Source of the DNA: Phoenix dactylifera
Taxonomy: Eukaryota; Streptophyta; Magnoliopsida; Arecales; Arecaceae
Length of the DNA: 64,000 bases
Assembly: GCF_009389715.1 (NCBI RefSeq)
Contig: NW_024068255.1
Coordinates: forward strand, 1 to 64,000
Reading direction: 5' to 3'
Both the position numbers and the translations under genes were made by a program. Within the stretch, counting starts at the first letter, position 1. Each line of letters starts with the position of its first letter. This document shows positions 9,842 through 23,727 of this stretch, piece by piece. Under the pieces are notes generated by a model. It was not told where the DNA came from, searched no databases, and was given only the letters and a program-made list of their open reading frames with translations.

Positions 9842-12800
9842 CATTTTAGCGTCAAGGGTGTACAGTTATCATCATCATCATCATCATGCGTCTCTCCTAA
9901 TTTTAGCTTTTATTACATACATATACGTATATATGTATGTATGTATGTATGTATATCCAAACCACCTGGTTTTGTAACTACAAATAAACCGTACATGGAG
10001 GTGTGATGGAGTTTGTATTTGCCACTTGGGTGTGCGAATGACCACAGATGTTATGCTTTCATATTGGCCCAATTTCAAGTTTATAAATCAGCTGGAACTT
10101 ATAATCTTGGTGTTATAATCGTCGGCCAGGTTGGTAATATATTGACCGCTATGATCTGGTAGATGCCAATAATATTGGCCAATAATTCGGTACAATATCA
10201 TTATCATTGTATCAATTGAAATATTTTTAATATTTTAAAATATTTTTTTTCTTCAATAATATTGAGTTGTCTTTATTAGTAATTTACTTACAAAACGACT
10301 GAAACCCTAATTTATATTATTTTAACCATATCAACTAACACGATTTTTATATAACTTTTGAAATATCAAGAACCTGCTAATTTTTATTTTTTTTCCTCTC
10401 CTTGACCAAGATAAATAAATAGTTTCATTTTTTTCATTTTGGGATTCATGAAGGACATCGGCCTTGGAAATCAGTCAGTAACCTCGCTACCCAATGGAAG
10501 ATAATTGACAGATAAAATGAAAAGAGAAGAAAATATGCTAGATAGAGAGTGTATACAACTCATATTATCAATCATTTTTTAAATAATGGATTCCAATAAA
10601 AAGATATTTACTTCATCCTTAAATTCTATGAGCTTCTTCAAACAAATGAACTTCTTCGTTAAATGGACTCGAGGCGCACATAGAATATAACATTAACATC
10701 TACACAGGTAAAGCCATTCATCGAGACTGAAAGGCGATATCTGAAAACCTTAAATGAATATGAAAATATGTATATTTGTTTTTTTGATAAATCTGATAAA
10801 TTAAACCAAATGAATATAAGTATTATCAATCAAAATCAGCAAACAAAATATTTAACAATAAAATATAAAGATACATCTTAGAATTTCATAATGTTGATCT
10901 TATATGATTGGCTACATAAAATATCATCCAAACAGCTATACTATTGGCTTTAATATATATATAATTTTTTAGAAAATATATATTTAATAAATTATTTGTA
11001 TGATGCGGGCTTGATTGTCTAGAAGGTTGAATTGATAAAGCTGCTACAAACTTTAGATTTACCCTTCTAGAACTCGATGTACTTTCCTTAATCAAGAAGA
11101 AAGGCATTTGCGTTTTAGTTAACACTTAACGGAGCTAAATTAAAGAGTTAGCATGGTGTCTTTAAAAGTCAAAAGTGATTGATTCCTTCTCCATCTCTTT
11201 TCCCTTGGCTGAGTTATATATTATAAGACTAGAGTTGGATGCCCTGGATTGTCCTGTCCTCTATATGATATCCATTGTTTAAATTATTACATGACAAAAC
11301 CTAAGTATTTAGCTTTTTTCTTGAAAAGTAATATTGAGAATAACAATCTCATTTTTGTTCATGGGCTATTTAATTGCTTTTACATTGCTGTGAATAAAAA
11401 TGCTGCATCAGTATTTATAGATGTTTGTGACTTGCTTGCATTTGAAAACTGCAGCTGCAATTCCGTATCTAATTGTTTAATGTGGAAAGAATATAATCAC
11501 CTTGCAACTGACATTATAAACTTCCACCAACACAATTATATAATATTATTATATTAGGTTATCATAGCAAATTGTTATATAATATATAATACAAGATGAG
11601 ATATATAATAATACTAAACTATAATTACTAAGATCCCTGAAATGTATAAGAGTCTAGTGGGGCATTGTAGCTGTAGGAACATAGATTTTGAGTCTATACC
11701 AGTTCTGCAACAGCAAATACAAGATTTAGTGATGGCTGATGCTAAGAAGGTTTGTTTTCTGAGACCTTAGTTTTACTCTTTCTTTTCTTTCTCTTTTCTG
11801 GGTCAAATGACCCACCGATGTACCCAAAAAAAAAAAAAAAGAAGAAGAAGAAAAAAAAGAGAGCAGTGCTGTAACATAGCAGATGGTATAATAGAGTTTG
11901 GCATGGGTATAATTGAAATGTAGAAATGGTGGTGAGGGTTGTAGAGAAGCACATTGACAGAGCTCATTATGCTCACAAGCTAATTCATCCAGCTGACTCT
12001 AATTGATATTTAGTTAGCTTCTTTGTTGTGGTCACACACGCACATATTGTAACGTTAGATTAATATATTCATTCTCAACTGACGCATCCTCGTTCTTGTT
12101 CAGAGGAAAACGTTAAATGTGGCTCCCTGAAATGTACGTTAGCTTCCAGAGCAGAGGAACTCGTCCTAGGCCTCAGCAGACTCCTAATGCTAGAGAGACC
12201 CGCACCTGAACTCCCAGCAACCAAAACAATTTATAGCAAAATATTTTTCGATACTACTAACTCTTAGACTTCAAACTTCATTAGATCACTCTCTTTTTTT
12301 GGGGTGTTAAATTGAACGGGCACTCACCTTCACCTCCATAGAATACTGATCTGATATTTTAAAGATTCATTTGGTACGCAAATTTTTTTTCTTCTAAAAA
12401 GCTGATACTATATAATGTCCAAAATAGTAGTTTTTGCATATTGACCATGAAAAAGTAATACACATCATAATGACTAATATTTGGCCAAATAACTTTTTTT
12501 CTAAAAAAAATTATATAAAATACTTATTATACCTCTAATAAAAAAAATCTTTTCTTATACTATTTGCACTTTTGGAAAAAAAATTACGTAAAAAATTAGA
12601 GTTTCCCATATCCAACATAAATTTTTTTATATAATATAACAATTTTATTTTCATGAAAAAACTATATTTTCATCTTTCTCTTTTGAAAACTCCAACCAAC
12701 CATACATAAAGCCTCTCCATACCTTCCCATTGACCCCACTTGCCCTTGCCCTTTTATTTCTCACAAACCAAATGAGTCCTAACAGTCAGCAAATACCCAG

Positions 12801-13788
12801 AATTTTGACCCTAGACCTCCAGTAGGGCTCATGGTAAGATGCCAATCAGCTGCACCAACAATTGTTGGGGATACTTATAATAGTTAAAACCCAGAACATA
12901 GTTAGCAGTCAAGTCCAGTTGACACATACTACAGTTGTGATTATGAATAAATTGATAATAAAGTCCATGCAATATTCAGCCCTATTACTCAGTAAGATAA
13001 AACACCCAGTGCCAAGATCTATATATAGTACGGTACAATGCCACAAAAGAGGCACGACCACTGAAACTAAGAAGCCACCACCTAAACCTACATGAGCAAA
13101 AAGTCAAATTCGATTAAGTACTAGCAGAAGCTTATTTCCCCTCGAAAAAAGAATTAAGTACTAGCAGAAGCTAATTACTGTGCGATAACACTCTATGCAT
13201 CCAGAACAAAGAAAATATGCATAACTATGTAGAATTAGAACTGCAACGTCGCTCATCTCTAATAAACTGAAAAAAATGCTTCTATAAACTGATCCTGGCT
13301 TTATTAGCTCATAGCTAATATATGATCCTGTAACTATAACATGCAAGAGGTACTATTTCACAGTACTGGAAGCCAATAACATATGATCAATTTTTGTCTA
13401 GTTGGAATTAAGAGCTGAAACTTGTTCAGATTGAAGTAAACTGACAACAAATGCTTCTACAAGTCAACATTGCCAACATGTAAATAATACACTATATCAT
13501 TGAATTACTAGTTTGCATCAAATCCCCAAGAAAGAAACAAGTTTTTTTGGTACAAGAAAGAAATAAGTAGTTCAATATCACATCTAGATAAGTAACGGAC
13601 ACTAAATCCAACACAAGAATTAAATGTTACCCATCAGGTACTCCTAGCCAAAGATGAAACATTAGCTCATGTTTGTAATCGTGATAACTATTTGGACTGG
13701 GCAGCATACTGTATTTCTGATCCATGGATTCCACTTTTTCCTTCATCATTTGTACCTTCTAAGCAGCTGCCGTTTGGTCTCCGAGGCC
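9842..13788. other. Intergenic, AT-rich, no gene recognised
   Basis: Contains an ATC microsatellite (about 9870-9888), an ATGT/ATAC microsatellite (about 9916-9955), a poly-A stretch at about 11825-11842 directly after CCACCGATGTACCC (possibly an old retroposon tail), and two 20-bp copies of ATTAAGTACTAGCAGAAGCT about 39 bp apart (near 13113 and 13152). The open frames here look random. Confidence 0.45.
12363..12781. mobile_element. Possible MITE with short inverted ends
   Basis: The left edge reads TTCATTTGGT and the right edge is its near inverse, ACCAAATGAGTCC; the interior is AT-rich and non-coding. The target duplication is unclear (perhaps TAA). Weak call. Confidence 0.3.
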
Positions 13789-13793
13789 ACTCA

Positions 13794-14377
13794 TGAAAGA
13801 GTAGATGCCCTACAAGCCAATCGCAATATGTATTGTGAAGGATTTTCTTTTGATTTTCCAAATCATGTACATGACATTTAATATAAATAAAGGCATTGTG
13901 TTTCATCATATGCTGTTGATTATATTTGTGATGAACCTCTTAGATTAAGACAATGATTTTGAGGCTATGATGAGATCATACTAGTGAGACCTAAAATCTT
14001 AAAATCCTAATCTTAAATATTCCCAGTCATTGGTACATTGAGTCGAGGATCAATGTTTACCGAAAAGACTGGCACATCTTATGTATGCTCGATGCAGAGG
14101 GTGATTGATCTCACAATCACTTGTGTGGAGACACTAATACAAAGATGTGGGTGCTCATTAGAGAAATGAGTTCACTGAATTGACCTACAAAGAGAAATCT
14201 TATGAAGTCTTACTTACATGTCAAAAGATGATTCTCTTAGTGGGAGTTGTGCAACTGATCCTTTGACCTGAGATCACCATAGTATCTTGTGCACATAAAT
14301 CCATATTTTGGTTTCCACTCATTCATGATAATAAGTTATGTACGAGGTCTTCTGGATATGGTGGAATGTGTACGAAG
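13794..14377 (+). repeat. Left terminal repeat of the copia element
   Basis: 584 bp, almost identical to the first 584 bp of the right LTR; preceded by the target duplication ACTCA. Confidence 0.94.
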
Positions 14378-17300
14378 AGGAGGTTGCCACACATAAGATG
14401 TGGAAAAATGACAGTGTGACTGTCAAATGTATCATACTTGCCTCTATGAACAATGAATTACAGAGGCAACATGAAGGCATGGACACTCAATCCATACTTC
14501 TCAATTTAAAAGAGTTGTATGGAGAACAAAGCAGGACTGCTAGGTATGAGATATCTAAGCAGTTGTTCCGTACTAGAATGAATGAAGGAACTCCAGTGCA
14601 AAACCATGTTCTTATGGTTATAGACTTGATCACCAGATTAAGTCAATTAGGTTTTGCTATGGATAGTGAGCTCAGTCAGGATTTGATCCTGCAATCACTG
14701 CCTGATTCATTCTCTCAGTTTGTTGTGAACTTTCACATGAACAAGCTGAACACCTCCCTGCCTGAGCTGTTAAATATGCTCAAAACAGCTGAAGGGCATA
14801 TTAAGAAGGATAAAGGTCGACTCCTTCTTATAAATAGCACCTCTATGAGGAAATCGGGAAATAAGGGTTCTAAGAAACGATTGAACCCCAAGAGTAGCAT
14901 CAAAAAGAAAAAAGGAAAGAAAAACTCCGGATCAAGTACCTGTTTTCATTGCGGCAAAGCTGGCCACTGGAAAAGGAATTGCAAGAGTTTTCTTGCAAGT
15001 ATGAAGACCGATGCAAGAGTTGCATCAAAAGGTATGTTTATGTTACATGCCAACTTGTCATTAAGTTCTTCAAATTCAAATTCATGGGTATTGGATACCG
15101 GCTGTGGTTTTCACATTTGCAAATCTTTGCATGGACTACAGAAAATTAAAATTTTGAAGAAAGGTGACTTCGAGCTATATGGCACTGGAGGAGAATCCAT
15201 CCAGGCTGAAGCTGTTGGAACCTACAACTTGGAATTGCCTTCGGGAAAGCTCCTACAATTAGAAGATTGTTATTATATGCCCAAAATTATTAGAAATGTA
15301 ATTTCCATTCCTTTGTTGTTAAAGAAAGGTTTTGAAATTAATGGAAAGGGCAATGGTTGCTCTATTTATTTTTCTAATAAGCATCTTTGCAATGGCATTA
15401 TGGAAAATGGTCTTCTAGTTTTATTACTTAATGATAATGTCTTTCATATTAATAAAAGCAATAAAAGAAAGAGAGAGGAAGTGAATAATACCCTCCTTTG
15501 GCATTGCCGACTTGGTCATATAAGTGAATCAAGAATCAACAAGTTATACAAAGAAGAGTTATTTGATCCTTATGATTATGAATCATTAGGAACTTGTGAA
15601 TCTTGTCTTATGGGAAAAATGACCAAGTCTCCATTCACTGGACATGGAGAAAGGGCAAGTGAGTTATTAGGACTTATACATACAGATGTATGTGGTCCTA
15701 TGACAACTCCAGCTAGAGGTGGATACTCTTATTTCATCACATTCACTGATGATTTATCAAGGTTCGGATTTGTGTATCTTATGAAACATAAATACGAAGC
15801 CTTTGATAAGTTTAAAGAGTATCAAAGAATGGTTGAAAAACAAACCGGAAAGTGTATTAAAATCCTTCGATCTGATCGAGGAGGTGAATACATTTCTAGT
15901 GAATTTTTAAATCATCTTAAAGAAAAGGGCATTCTCTCTGAATGGACACTTCCGTATACGCCACAACTAAATGGTGTAGCTGAACGGAGGAATCGTACTC
16001 TATTAGATATGGTAAGGTCCATGATGTGCTTTACAGATCTTCCTATTTCCTTCTGGGGTTATGCTTTAGAAACTGCTACATATGTGCTAAACAGGATACC
16101 TTCAAAATCTGTATCTAGTACTCCATATGAGATATGGAGAGGTAGAAAGCCCAATCTTAAATATTTTAAAATATGGGGCTGCCAAGCATATGTCAAAAGA
16201 AATTTTGGACATAAGCTAAATGCTAGATCAGATAAATGTATATTTATAGGTTATTCCAAAGAAAGTATTGGATATCTCTTCTATCACCCTACTGAACAAA
16301 AGGTATTTGTTAGTAGGCATGCCACTTTCTTATAAAAAGAGTTTATCTTAGAAAAGGGCAGTGAAAGAAGAATTGAACTTAATGAAGTTCGAGACCTACA
16401 AATAGAAACACAAGAAATTCTTCAACCAGATGTACCCATTGATGAAGTACAACCATAACACACATCTCCTCTCCAAAGGTCAGATAGAGTGCGAAATGCA
16501 CCTAAGAGATATGGGTTTATCATTGAGAATGATGAAGTCCACATCGTCGAAAATGATGATCCTCTGACCTATTCGGAAGCTATCATGAGTAATGACTCTA
16601 ACAAATGGTTAGAAGCTATGAAATCCGAAATAGACTCTATGTATACCAACCAAGTATGGACTTTGGTTGATGCACCAGAAGGTGTAAACCCTATAGGTTG
16701 CAAATGGGTCTATAAGAAGAAGATTGGAGCAGATGGCCAAGTAGAAACCTACAAGGCTAGATTGGTGGCAAAAGGTTTCAGGCAAAAGCAAGGAATTGAC
16801 TACGATGAAACTTTTTCACCAGTTGCCATGCTTAAATCTATTCGGATTTTGCTTGCAATAGCTACATACTATGATTATGAAATTTAGCAGATGGATGTCA
16901 GAACCGCCTTCCTTAATGGTTATCTTGAGGAAGAGGTTTACATGACACAGCCAGAAGGATTTGTCTCAAGTGGGAGAGCAAATCAAGTATGCAAGCTTAA
17001 GAGATCCATTTATGGATTAAAGCAAGCATCGAGGAGTTGGAACATCCGTTTTGATACAACAGTCAAAGAGTTTGGTTTTATCAAAAATGTAGATGAACCA
17101 TGTGTGTACAAGAAGACTAGTGGGAGTGCCGTTGTCTTCTTAATATTGTATGTAGATGACATACTAATCATTGGAAATGATATTCCAATGTTACAATCGG
17201 TCAAGACTTGGCTATCAAAAAGCTTTTCCATGAAAGACTTGGGAGAAGCATCCTATATACTTGGTATAAAGATCTATAGGGATAGATCTAAAAGGATGCT

Positions 17301-18135
17301 AGGCTTGTCCCAATCTAAGTACATAGATCGTGTGCTGAAAAGATTCAGCATGGAAGGAAGTAAAAGAGGTTACTTACCTATGAGTCATGGCATACGTCTC
17401 TCTAAGAAGATGTCTCCTAAGACATCTGAAGAGAGGAATAGAATGAATTCTATTCCCTATGCTTCGGCAGTAGGATCAATTATGTATGCTATGCTATGTA
17501 CTAGGCCTGATATTGCTTATGCCTTAGGCATAATAAGCAGATTCCAGGCTGATCCAGGAGAAAATCATTGGATAGCTGTGAAAAATATTCTTAAGTACTT
17601 AAGAAGGACTAAAGATATTTTTCTAGTTTATGGAGGATCTGAGTTGAAACTAGAAGGATTTTCTGATTCTAGTTTTCAATCAGACCCAGATGATAGCAAG
17701 TCCACTTCAGGGTATGTCTTTACCCTAAATAGTGGTGCAGTGAGCTGGAAGAGTTCCAAGCAGCAAACTGTAGCTGACTCAACTACTGAGGCAGAATACA
17801 TCGCTGTAAGTGAAGCCGCTAAGGAAGCTGTCTGGATGAAGAAGTTCATCGCTGAGTTGGGAGTAGTTCCTGAGATTGCTGGACCAGTTCCAGTTTATTG
17901 TGACAACACTGGAGCTGTTGCTCAAGCAAAGGAACCAAGATCTCATCACAAATCCAAGCACATTCTAAGACGCTTCCACCTCGTTCGAGAGATCGTCGAG
18001 AGACAAGACATAGTCATTGAACGAGTAGACACAAAGAACAACTTAGCAGACCCGTTCACTAAAGCTCTACCACAACAGCAGTTCGATCGCCACCTCGATT
18101 GTATGGGGATGAAATATAAGGGCGATTGGTTTTAG
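14378..18135 (+). other. Internal gag-pol region of the copia element
   Basis: Approximate domains: gag about 14480-14930, zinc knuckle about 14938-14985, protease about 15085-15130, pre-integrase (LWHCRLGHIS) about 15497-15640, integrase core about 15670-16200, reverse transcriptase about 16590-17330, RNase H about 17640-18060. Fossil coding region; not functional. Confidence 0.92.
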
Positions 18136-18149
18136 TGCAAGTGGGAGAT

Positions 18150-20366
18150 TGAAAGAGTAGATGCCCTACAAGCCAATCGCAATATGTATTGTGAAGGATT
18201 TTCTTTTGATTTTCCAAATCATGTACATGACATTTAATATAAATAAAGGCATTGTGTTTCATCATATGCTGTTGATTATATTTGTGATGAACCTCTTAGA
18301 TTAAGACAATGATTTTGAGGCTATGATGAGATCATACTAGTGAGACCTAAAATCTTAAAATCCTAATCTTAAATATTCCCAGTCATTGGTACATTGAGTC
18401 GAGGATCAATGTTTACCGGAAAGACTGGCACATCTTATGTATGCTCGATGCAGAGGGTGATTGATCTCACAATCACTTGTGTGGAGACACTAATACAAAG
18501 ATGTGGGTGCTCATTAGAGAAATGAGTTCACTGAATTGACCTACAAAGAGAAATCTTATGAAGTCTTACTTACATGTCAAAAGATGATTCTCTTAGTGGG
18601 AGTTGTGCAACTGATCCTTTGACCTGAGATCACCATAGTATCTTGTGCACATAAATCCATATTTTGGTTTCCACTCATTCATGATAATAAGTTATGTACG
18701 AGGTCTTCTGGATATGGTGGAATGTGTACGAAGGTTATGAGTAGGTCAACAAGGAATTAATCACTTCTAGTAAGAGAAGATCGCATCCTATTTATTCTAA
18801 TCATATGATAATTCAGAAAGTCTTTGATCAAAGCACAATGAAAATTAGAAAGAGTTTCTAATATTTCATTATTCGAATTATCATTAGAAGATTGAGAAAT
18901 ATATGAATATAAAATTGAGTTTGACATATATTCATACTCATATACATATTCGGGATGCAGTTTGATTAAAGGATTGAATTGCACGGTAACTTGCCACTGA
19001 AGGGTATTTTTGGTATTTCCACCAAATTTCATATTTTCCGGGTAGACATGACACGTTGCTAGACGTCAATCTTGTCTTATAGGTTTGATCGAATTAAAGA
19101 GTTTAATTCGATCACCAATTAGAAAGATTCTAATTGTTAAGTTTGGGTTCGCGCAGTTTCGACTTAAATCGATTAGAAGAGTTCTAATCAAGTTGGGTCA
19201 ACTTGCACTCACACCTATTGCTGGCTAAGTATGGAACCCAATGGATCACACACAAGAAAACTTATTAAGGGTCTAATTGGATTAGATCATGTTTGCAAGA
19301 TAGACATCCTAGCAGGTGTTGCAAACCCTTAGCTCTTGATTCGAATTGGATTCGAATCTGATTCTTAATTGATCTAATTTGATTAGATCATCTTCTAATA
19401 TGGGTTAGCCAAGAGTTGGCACCTAATTGGCTTGGTTTGAGTCTAATTGGATTAGATTTAATAAATCATTCAATCTAGACCGTTAGATCTTGATCTACCG
19501 TTGGATGAAGACATAATGGAGAGTTGGTTTAACCCAATTGGATTGGGTTAGAGGATGGCTATCATAATTGACCATTGGATCTTAATCCCACCATTGGATG
19601 AAGACATAATGGGTCAAGTAAATGGCGCCTTGCATTGGAGCCCTTGGATCATCATCATGAAAGATCAAGAGGTGAGGCGTGATGGACATGTGATTAGCAT
19701 GTGATGTTGACTTGGTCAAAATATGGCACCACATGAAAGGACATATCATTTGATACACCTCTTCACTTGATCTGCACCTCCTCTTATTTGATATGGCCCT
19801 TAGATGATGTCCTTTCATGAAAGGATGTGTGGATGGGATGCATCCCTTGGAGATGCATCCCTACACCTATTATAAATAGGCTAGCACTCCATGGGTTTCA
19901 TCATTCCAACTCCACCCCACTCCTCTCTTCTTTCTTTCTTACATTAGTTTCTTTCTTTCTAGCATTGCTTCTAGTGTGTCCTAAGCCAAGACAAGGTGGT
20001 CTTCTTTAGGACAAAAGGATTAGAAGTGATTTTAGAAGGTTAAAGAAAAATAGAAAGAAAGAAAAGCAAGCCATTAGAGTTCTTTAAGAATTCTGTATTA
20101 AGGATCAAAGTCTTTGGAGCTTAAGACTTAAATCAAGTTTTCGTGTGGATCAACGTTGGAGGGTGAACACTTGGGCACCTAGTGAAAATTCTGCATATTG
20201 GATTAGCGTTAGAGGTATTCTTCTATTTCTGCATTTATATTATATTATTTGATTGCTTCCATTAAGGTGATCTTGGCTTATAAGGGTTTTATGTTAAGGA
20301 ACTTTATCAAGAAATTTTTAAAATTCCTAACTTCCGCTGCGCATTATAACATGCTAAAACCCTTCA
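18150..20366 (+). repeat. Right LTR of the copia element
   Basis: 2217-bp LTR beginning TGAAAGAG just after the polypurine tract and ending CCCTTCA. It contains TATAAATA at 19871-19878, the probable LTR promoter, followed by a pyrimidine-rich stretch. Repeated GATTAGAT/ATTGGATT blocks occur at 19080-19560. Confidence 0.93.
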
Positions 20367-21566
20367 ACTCATGGCCCCAGCATAGCTAGGAGTTTGACCA
20401 CAAAGAGCAGAAAGGGGCTCCTCCATGCAAGTGCACATATGCTTATATCTATCTTGTCCCATGTCGTGGGAGACCGTCTTGGATAGCGCTTCTCTACGAA
20501 ATTTTAGTCTATTGTCTGGCAAATTAACAAAACTGTGACTACAACAGAGACCTAAGTATTCAGATTATGCAGTTGAAAAGTAGTTAAATGTGTGTATGTG
20601 GGAGAAAAAATTTTGAAAGGAAAAACATGATTTGCAGGTTAGATACTGAAACATATAATTACTTTTCATGATGCATCTTTCATAGGCCTCCACTGTTGCA
20701 TGCATGAGTGAACATGGATTACTTCGTCTTGATTGGCTCCTTTTTTCGAGTTTACTTACCGGATACTCTTTTGTAAAGAACAACAACAAATTAATGCAGT
20801 ATAATGTGAAAGACAAAATATAAAGCAGAGATGGACCCATAGTTTTTTAATAGTACATAAAGTTACCTCCTCAAATCTCTCCATGCATTCAATGTGGCTA
20901 CTCATACGCTTTATGCAAGAGGCTCTATCTGAAGCACTTAAGCTCAAATATATATAAACAATGTTCCTATTTTCCATGCGAAATAAAAAACAAAAGTTAA
21001 TAATCGAACAACTATGTAACTCTAACATGATTGTACAACACTATGATGAATTGGGTAAAACTTTTCTTGGACATTACCTTCTCACTTTTGAAGTTCTAGA
21101 ATGAAATTGGAATCAGCTAACGATTTGAATGGATGCGTGATACACCAAAAAGCCTATAGTTTCAATCACTTCCATCATGACAGAGGGGCCTAGGCAGATG
21201 GCGAGAAAGCACATAATGCTTGTCGCTAGCATCATCTTCATAGCCAAGAAGGTTATTCTGAAGTTTTTTCGGAAGTACTCTTTGGCATAGAATGCTTAAG
21301 AATATTGAAACTACATACAAGCATGGCAAGAGCTAGGGGACGCCATAAAAGAAAGAACCAACTGCTACATAGAAACTTTGCATCAAAGATCAATAGCAAA
21401 TTCTGCATCAGAATGTTTCAAAAGTCTGCAAATTTTCCAACTGGTAGCTGATATAAGTGCATCATGTGAGCGAAAAATTGACCAAAGACTCTTTGTTTGG
21501 CGAAAAAGTGATCTTTCATACATAAAAATATTGTGCATCTTTTACGTAATCAGCTGATCTTTTAAA

Positions 21567-21790
21567 ACATTTCGCATGTTCATTCCAAACATCGTCCAGC
21601 AATCGTGCACCAAGATTCATAATAAAAAATACGGATCTTTCATTTATCATTAAATATTTTGCATGTACATCCCAAACATCATCCAAAATTAGTATGCTTA
21701 AATCCGTTACTGATTTCTAAACGACTTATCAAATATTTTTAATTCTCATTCCAAATGTCGTCGAGGACTAGTGCACTTCTATTCATATCT
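21567..21790. repeat. Degenerate tandem repeat, three units of about 70-85 bp
   Basis: Three diverged units share a core like CATTCCAAACATCGTCCAG then a GTGCAC-like box; they start near 21567, 21652 and 21730. They may be an old satellite or subterminal repeats of a DNA transposon. Confidence 0.5.
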
Positions 21791-22434
21791 AGGAACGAAT
21801 AACTATTTTTTTCTCCAGTGGACCAGCTGCATAATCATATTTTTGCCGAAACCTCCCATGCCCAATTTAGTTTTGATGAGGAAGCGAGATTCAATGTTTT
21901 TGTCATCCCTTCGAATCCTCCAAATCGTAGCACTCTCTTTACAATCAAATCTTCTTCTGCATAGATCTACAGTGAAGCAGGTCATCCATACCCCGATCTC
22001 CATGGGGCCGAACGCTGTTCAGCAGACCTACCACTCCTCTCACACTTTTTCCTTGAGAAATAAAGAGAGCTACCGCACAAGATTTTTGAGAAAACAGCTA
22101 GCACTCAAGATTGCACTTCAATCCTCTACAGCAAGCCCTTAAAAATGAAATCACTTCCCGACATACTTCATCTATAAACACCTTGGACCAAAAAAAAAAT
22201 AGATGACGCGCACCTTATTTCTCATGTCATTCCAAGACTCCATCGGTGGAAGCAGCTCTTTCAAGTATCTCGGCGGCCATAACCTAAATGAGTTCCTACC
22301 TCCCCTGCAGCATCAAAGCAAGCCCGTCTTATCTACAAAGGAATCGGTGGAAATTTCCTTGCGCCTTCGTCGTTTTCCAATAACGGACGCGCACCCACGC
22401 TGTAATGGGGTTGACGCGGCAGTGCGGTCCCAAA

Positions 22435-22508
22435 AGCCTTTTTCTGGCGGACGTGAAATCCTCTTTCACTTCGGTTTGCTCCAGCCTTTTTCTAGCGGAC
22501 GTGAAATC
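22435..22508. repeat. 26-bp direct repeat, 48-bp period
   Basis: AGCCTTTTTCTGGCGGACGT plus GAAATC at 22435-22460 recurs with one change at 22483-22508. No function assigned. Confidence 0.6.
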
Positions 22509-23727
22509 GCCTTTCAAAATATCTTTGCTCACCGTCCCAGCAACTGCGAAGATTTTTTTTTTTTATTTTATTCGGGGCTCAACCGGAACGGGATAACCGT
22601 ATGGACGAAGCCATCTCCTTAAATCAATATAATAAATAACTGCATCTTTGAACCACGTACATAAAAAATTTTCTAGAAAGTTCTTCCACCGCTGATCTCT
22701 CAAACCGGAAAAAAAAAATCCAAGTTTATTTTATATATGTATATATAAAGGACGTTCGTGATGCCTTGATCTCTGGGAGTTTATGTCCAAGTTTGCGTGA
22801 CATGTCTCCCTGCGATCATCTCTTTTTTGCACTCTAGATAGCTAGATGAACATACCAATGGTAGTCGGCGTTTTTTTTTTTTTTTTTACTTAAACGCAAT
22901 GAACATTCCTTAGGCTATAACCTGTTTAAGGATCACCTAGTTATGATATAGCTTCAGATATACATGCACATCCAACCATTTTCCCACATTAAACCATGAC
23001 GAAGGCCTTCATTGTTGAACATTAATTTTATGGCAACACGCCAACACTCAATAAAGTGTGTTCATCTCTAGAACCACATGCTTTCTGTCAAAACTCTATT
23101 GAAATTAGTACCAGCTCCAAGCGTTTTGCCGATATTTGCTTACGGAAAAACAGCAGTAACAAAATGGTTACTTCCATTTTCTCTGAAAAACAGGAAAAAA
23201 AGGTTATCATCTCTCCCTGGATGGCGAACAAATAAAAATTGCAGCCAATACCACACCCAAGTGGTCAGGCAAACATGCAGAGAAGTGGAACTTTTTCAAG
23301 TTCTAACAGCTTGGAAAGGTGGTATGGCTTCGGTTGTAGTTTTGGAGTTAAATCTGATGGCTGAGCAATGGAACCCAATGAGGCTCCCAACTCTTTGATT
23401 AAGCTTATCAATTCTCAGCTGGTGATTCTCAATTAAAACATACAACCGAAAACAATACCCGACTGAAACCTAATTCGACGTCAAATTACAGAAAATCTAC
23501 TTTCAACTTCTGTCATCAAGAATAACCATTATTTCAGGACAGGACGTAGCATGTCAAAACATCCTCCCCTTGGTTCGATATGGGAGTTTTTGAGCAAACC
23601 TTAAACAAAGCATGAACCTGCACGCAGTGAAGTATGCTGCAAAAAAAAAAAAAAAAAACAATAGTGATAACAAAAATTCTGTCGCTGGATTCTTATCAGA
23701 GATCATCGACAGGCTGCATCCCTTCAT

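Larger units (their letters stand above)
13794..20366 (+). mobile_element. Ty1/copia LTR retrotransposon, very young, broken
   Basis: Bounded by the 5-bp duplication ACTCA (13789-13793 and 20367-20371). The element opens TGAAAGAGTAGATGCC and closes CCCTTCA. Terminal repeats are 13794-14377 (left, 584 bp) and 18150-20366 (right, 2217 bp); the shared 584 bp differ by about one base, so insertion is recent. Internal coding order, all on the plus strand: UBN2-type gag, CCHC knuckle (CFHCGKAGHWKRNC), protease (WVLDTGC), pre-integrase and integrase core, reverse transcriptase (YVDDILIIGND), RNase H; protease-integrase-RT order makes it copia. The long LTR and RT/RNase H wording suggest the Tork/Angela clade (inference). 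A polypurine tract, GTGGGAGA, precedes the right LTR. The terminal repeats are unequal and the element carries about three breaks, so it is a dead copy. Confidence 0.96.
20372..23727. other. Intergenic, repeat-rich, no gene recognised
   Basis: Continues the sequence interrupted by the copia insertion. On the minus strand at about 20872-20945 there is an exon-like stretch (SASDRASCIKRMSSHIECME, GT donor after FEE) that I cannot assign. The tandem repeats at 21567-21790 and 22435-22510 are listed separately. An A18 run is at 23641-23658. Confidence 0.4.

Noticed and set aside
11742-11860. A retroposon ending in the A run at 11825-11842.
   Set aside because: No flanking duplication could be found, so a slipped A/G microsatellite is as likely.
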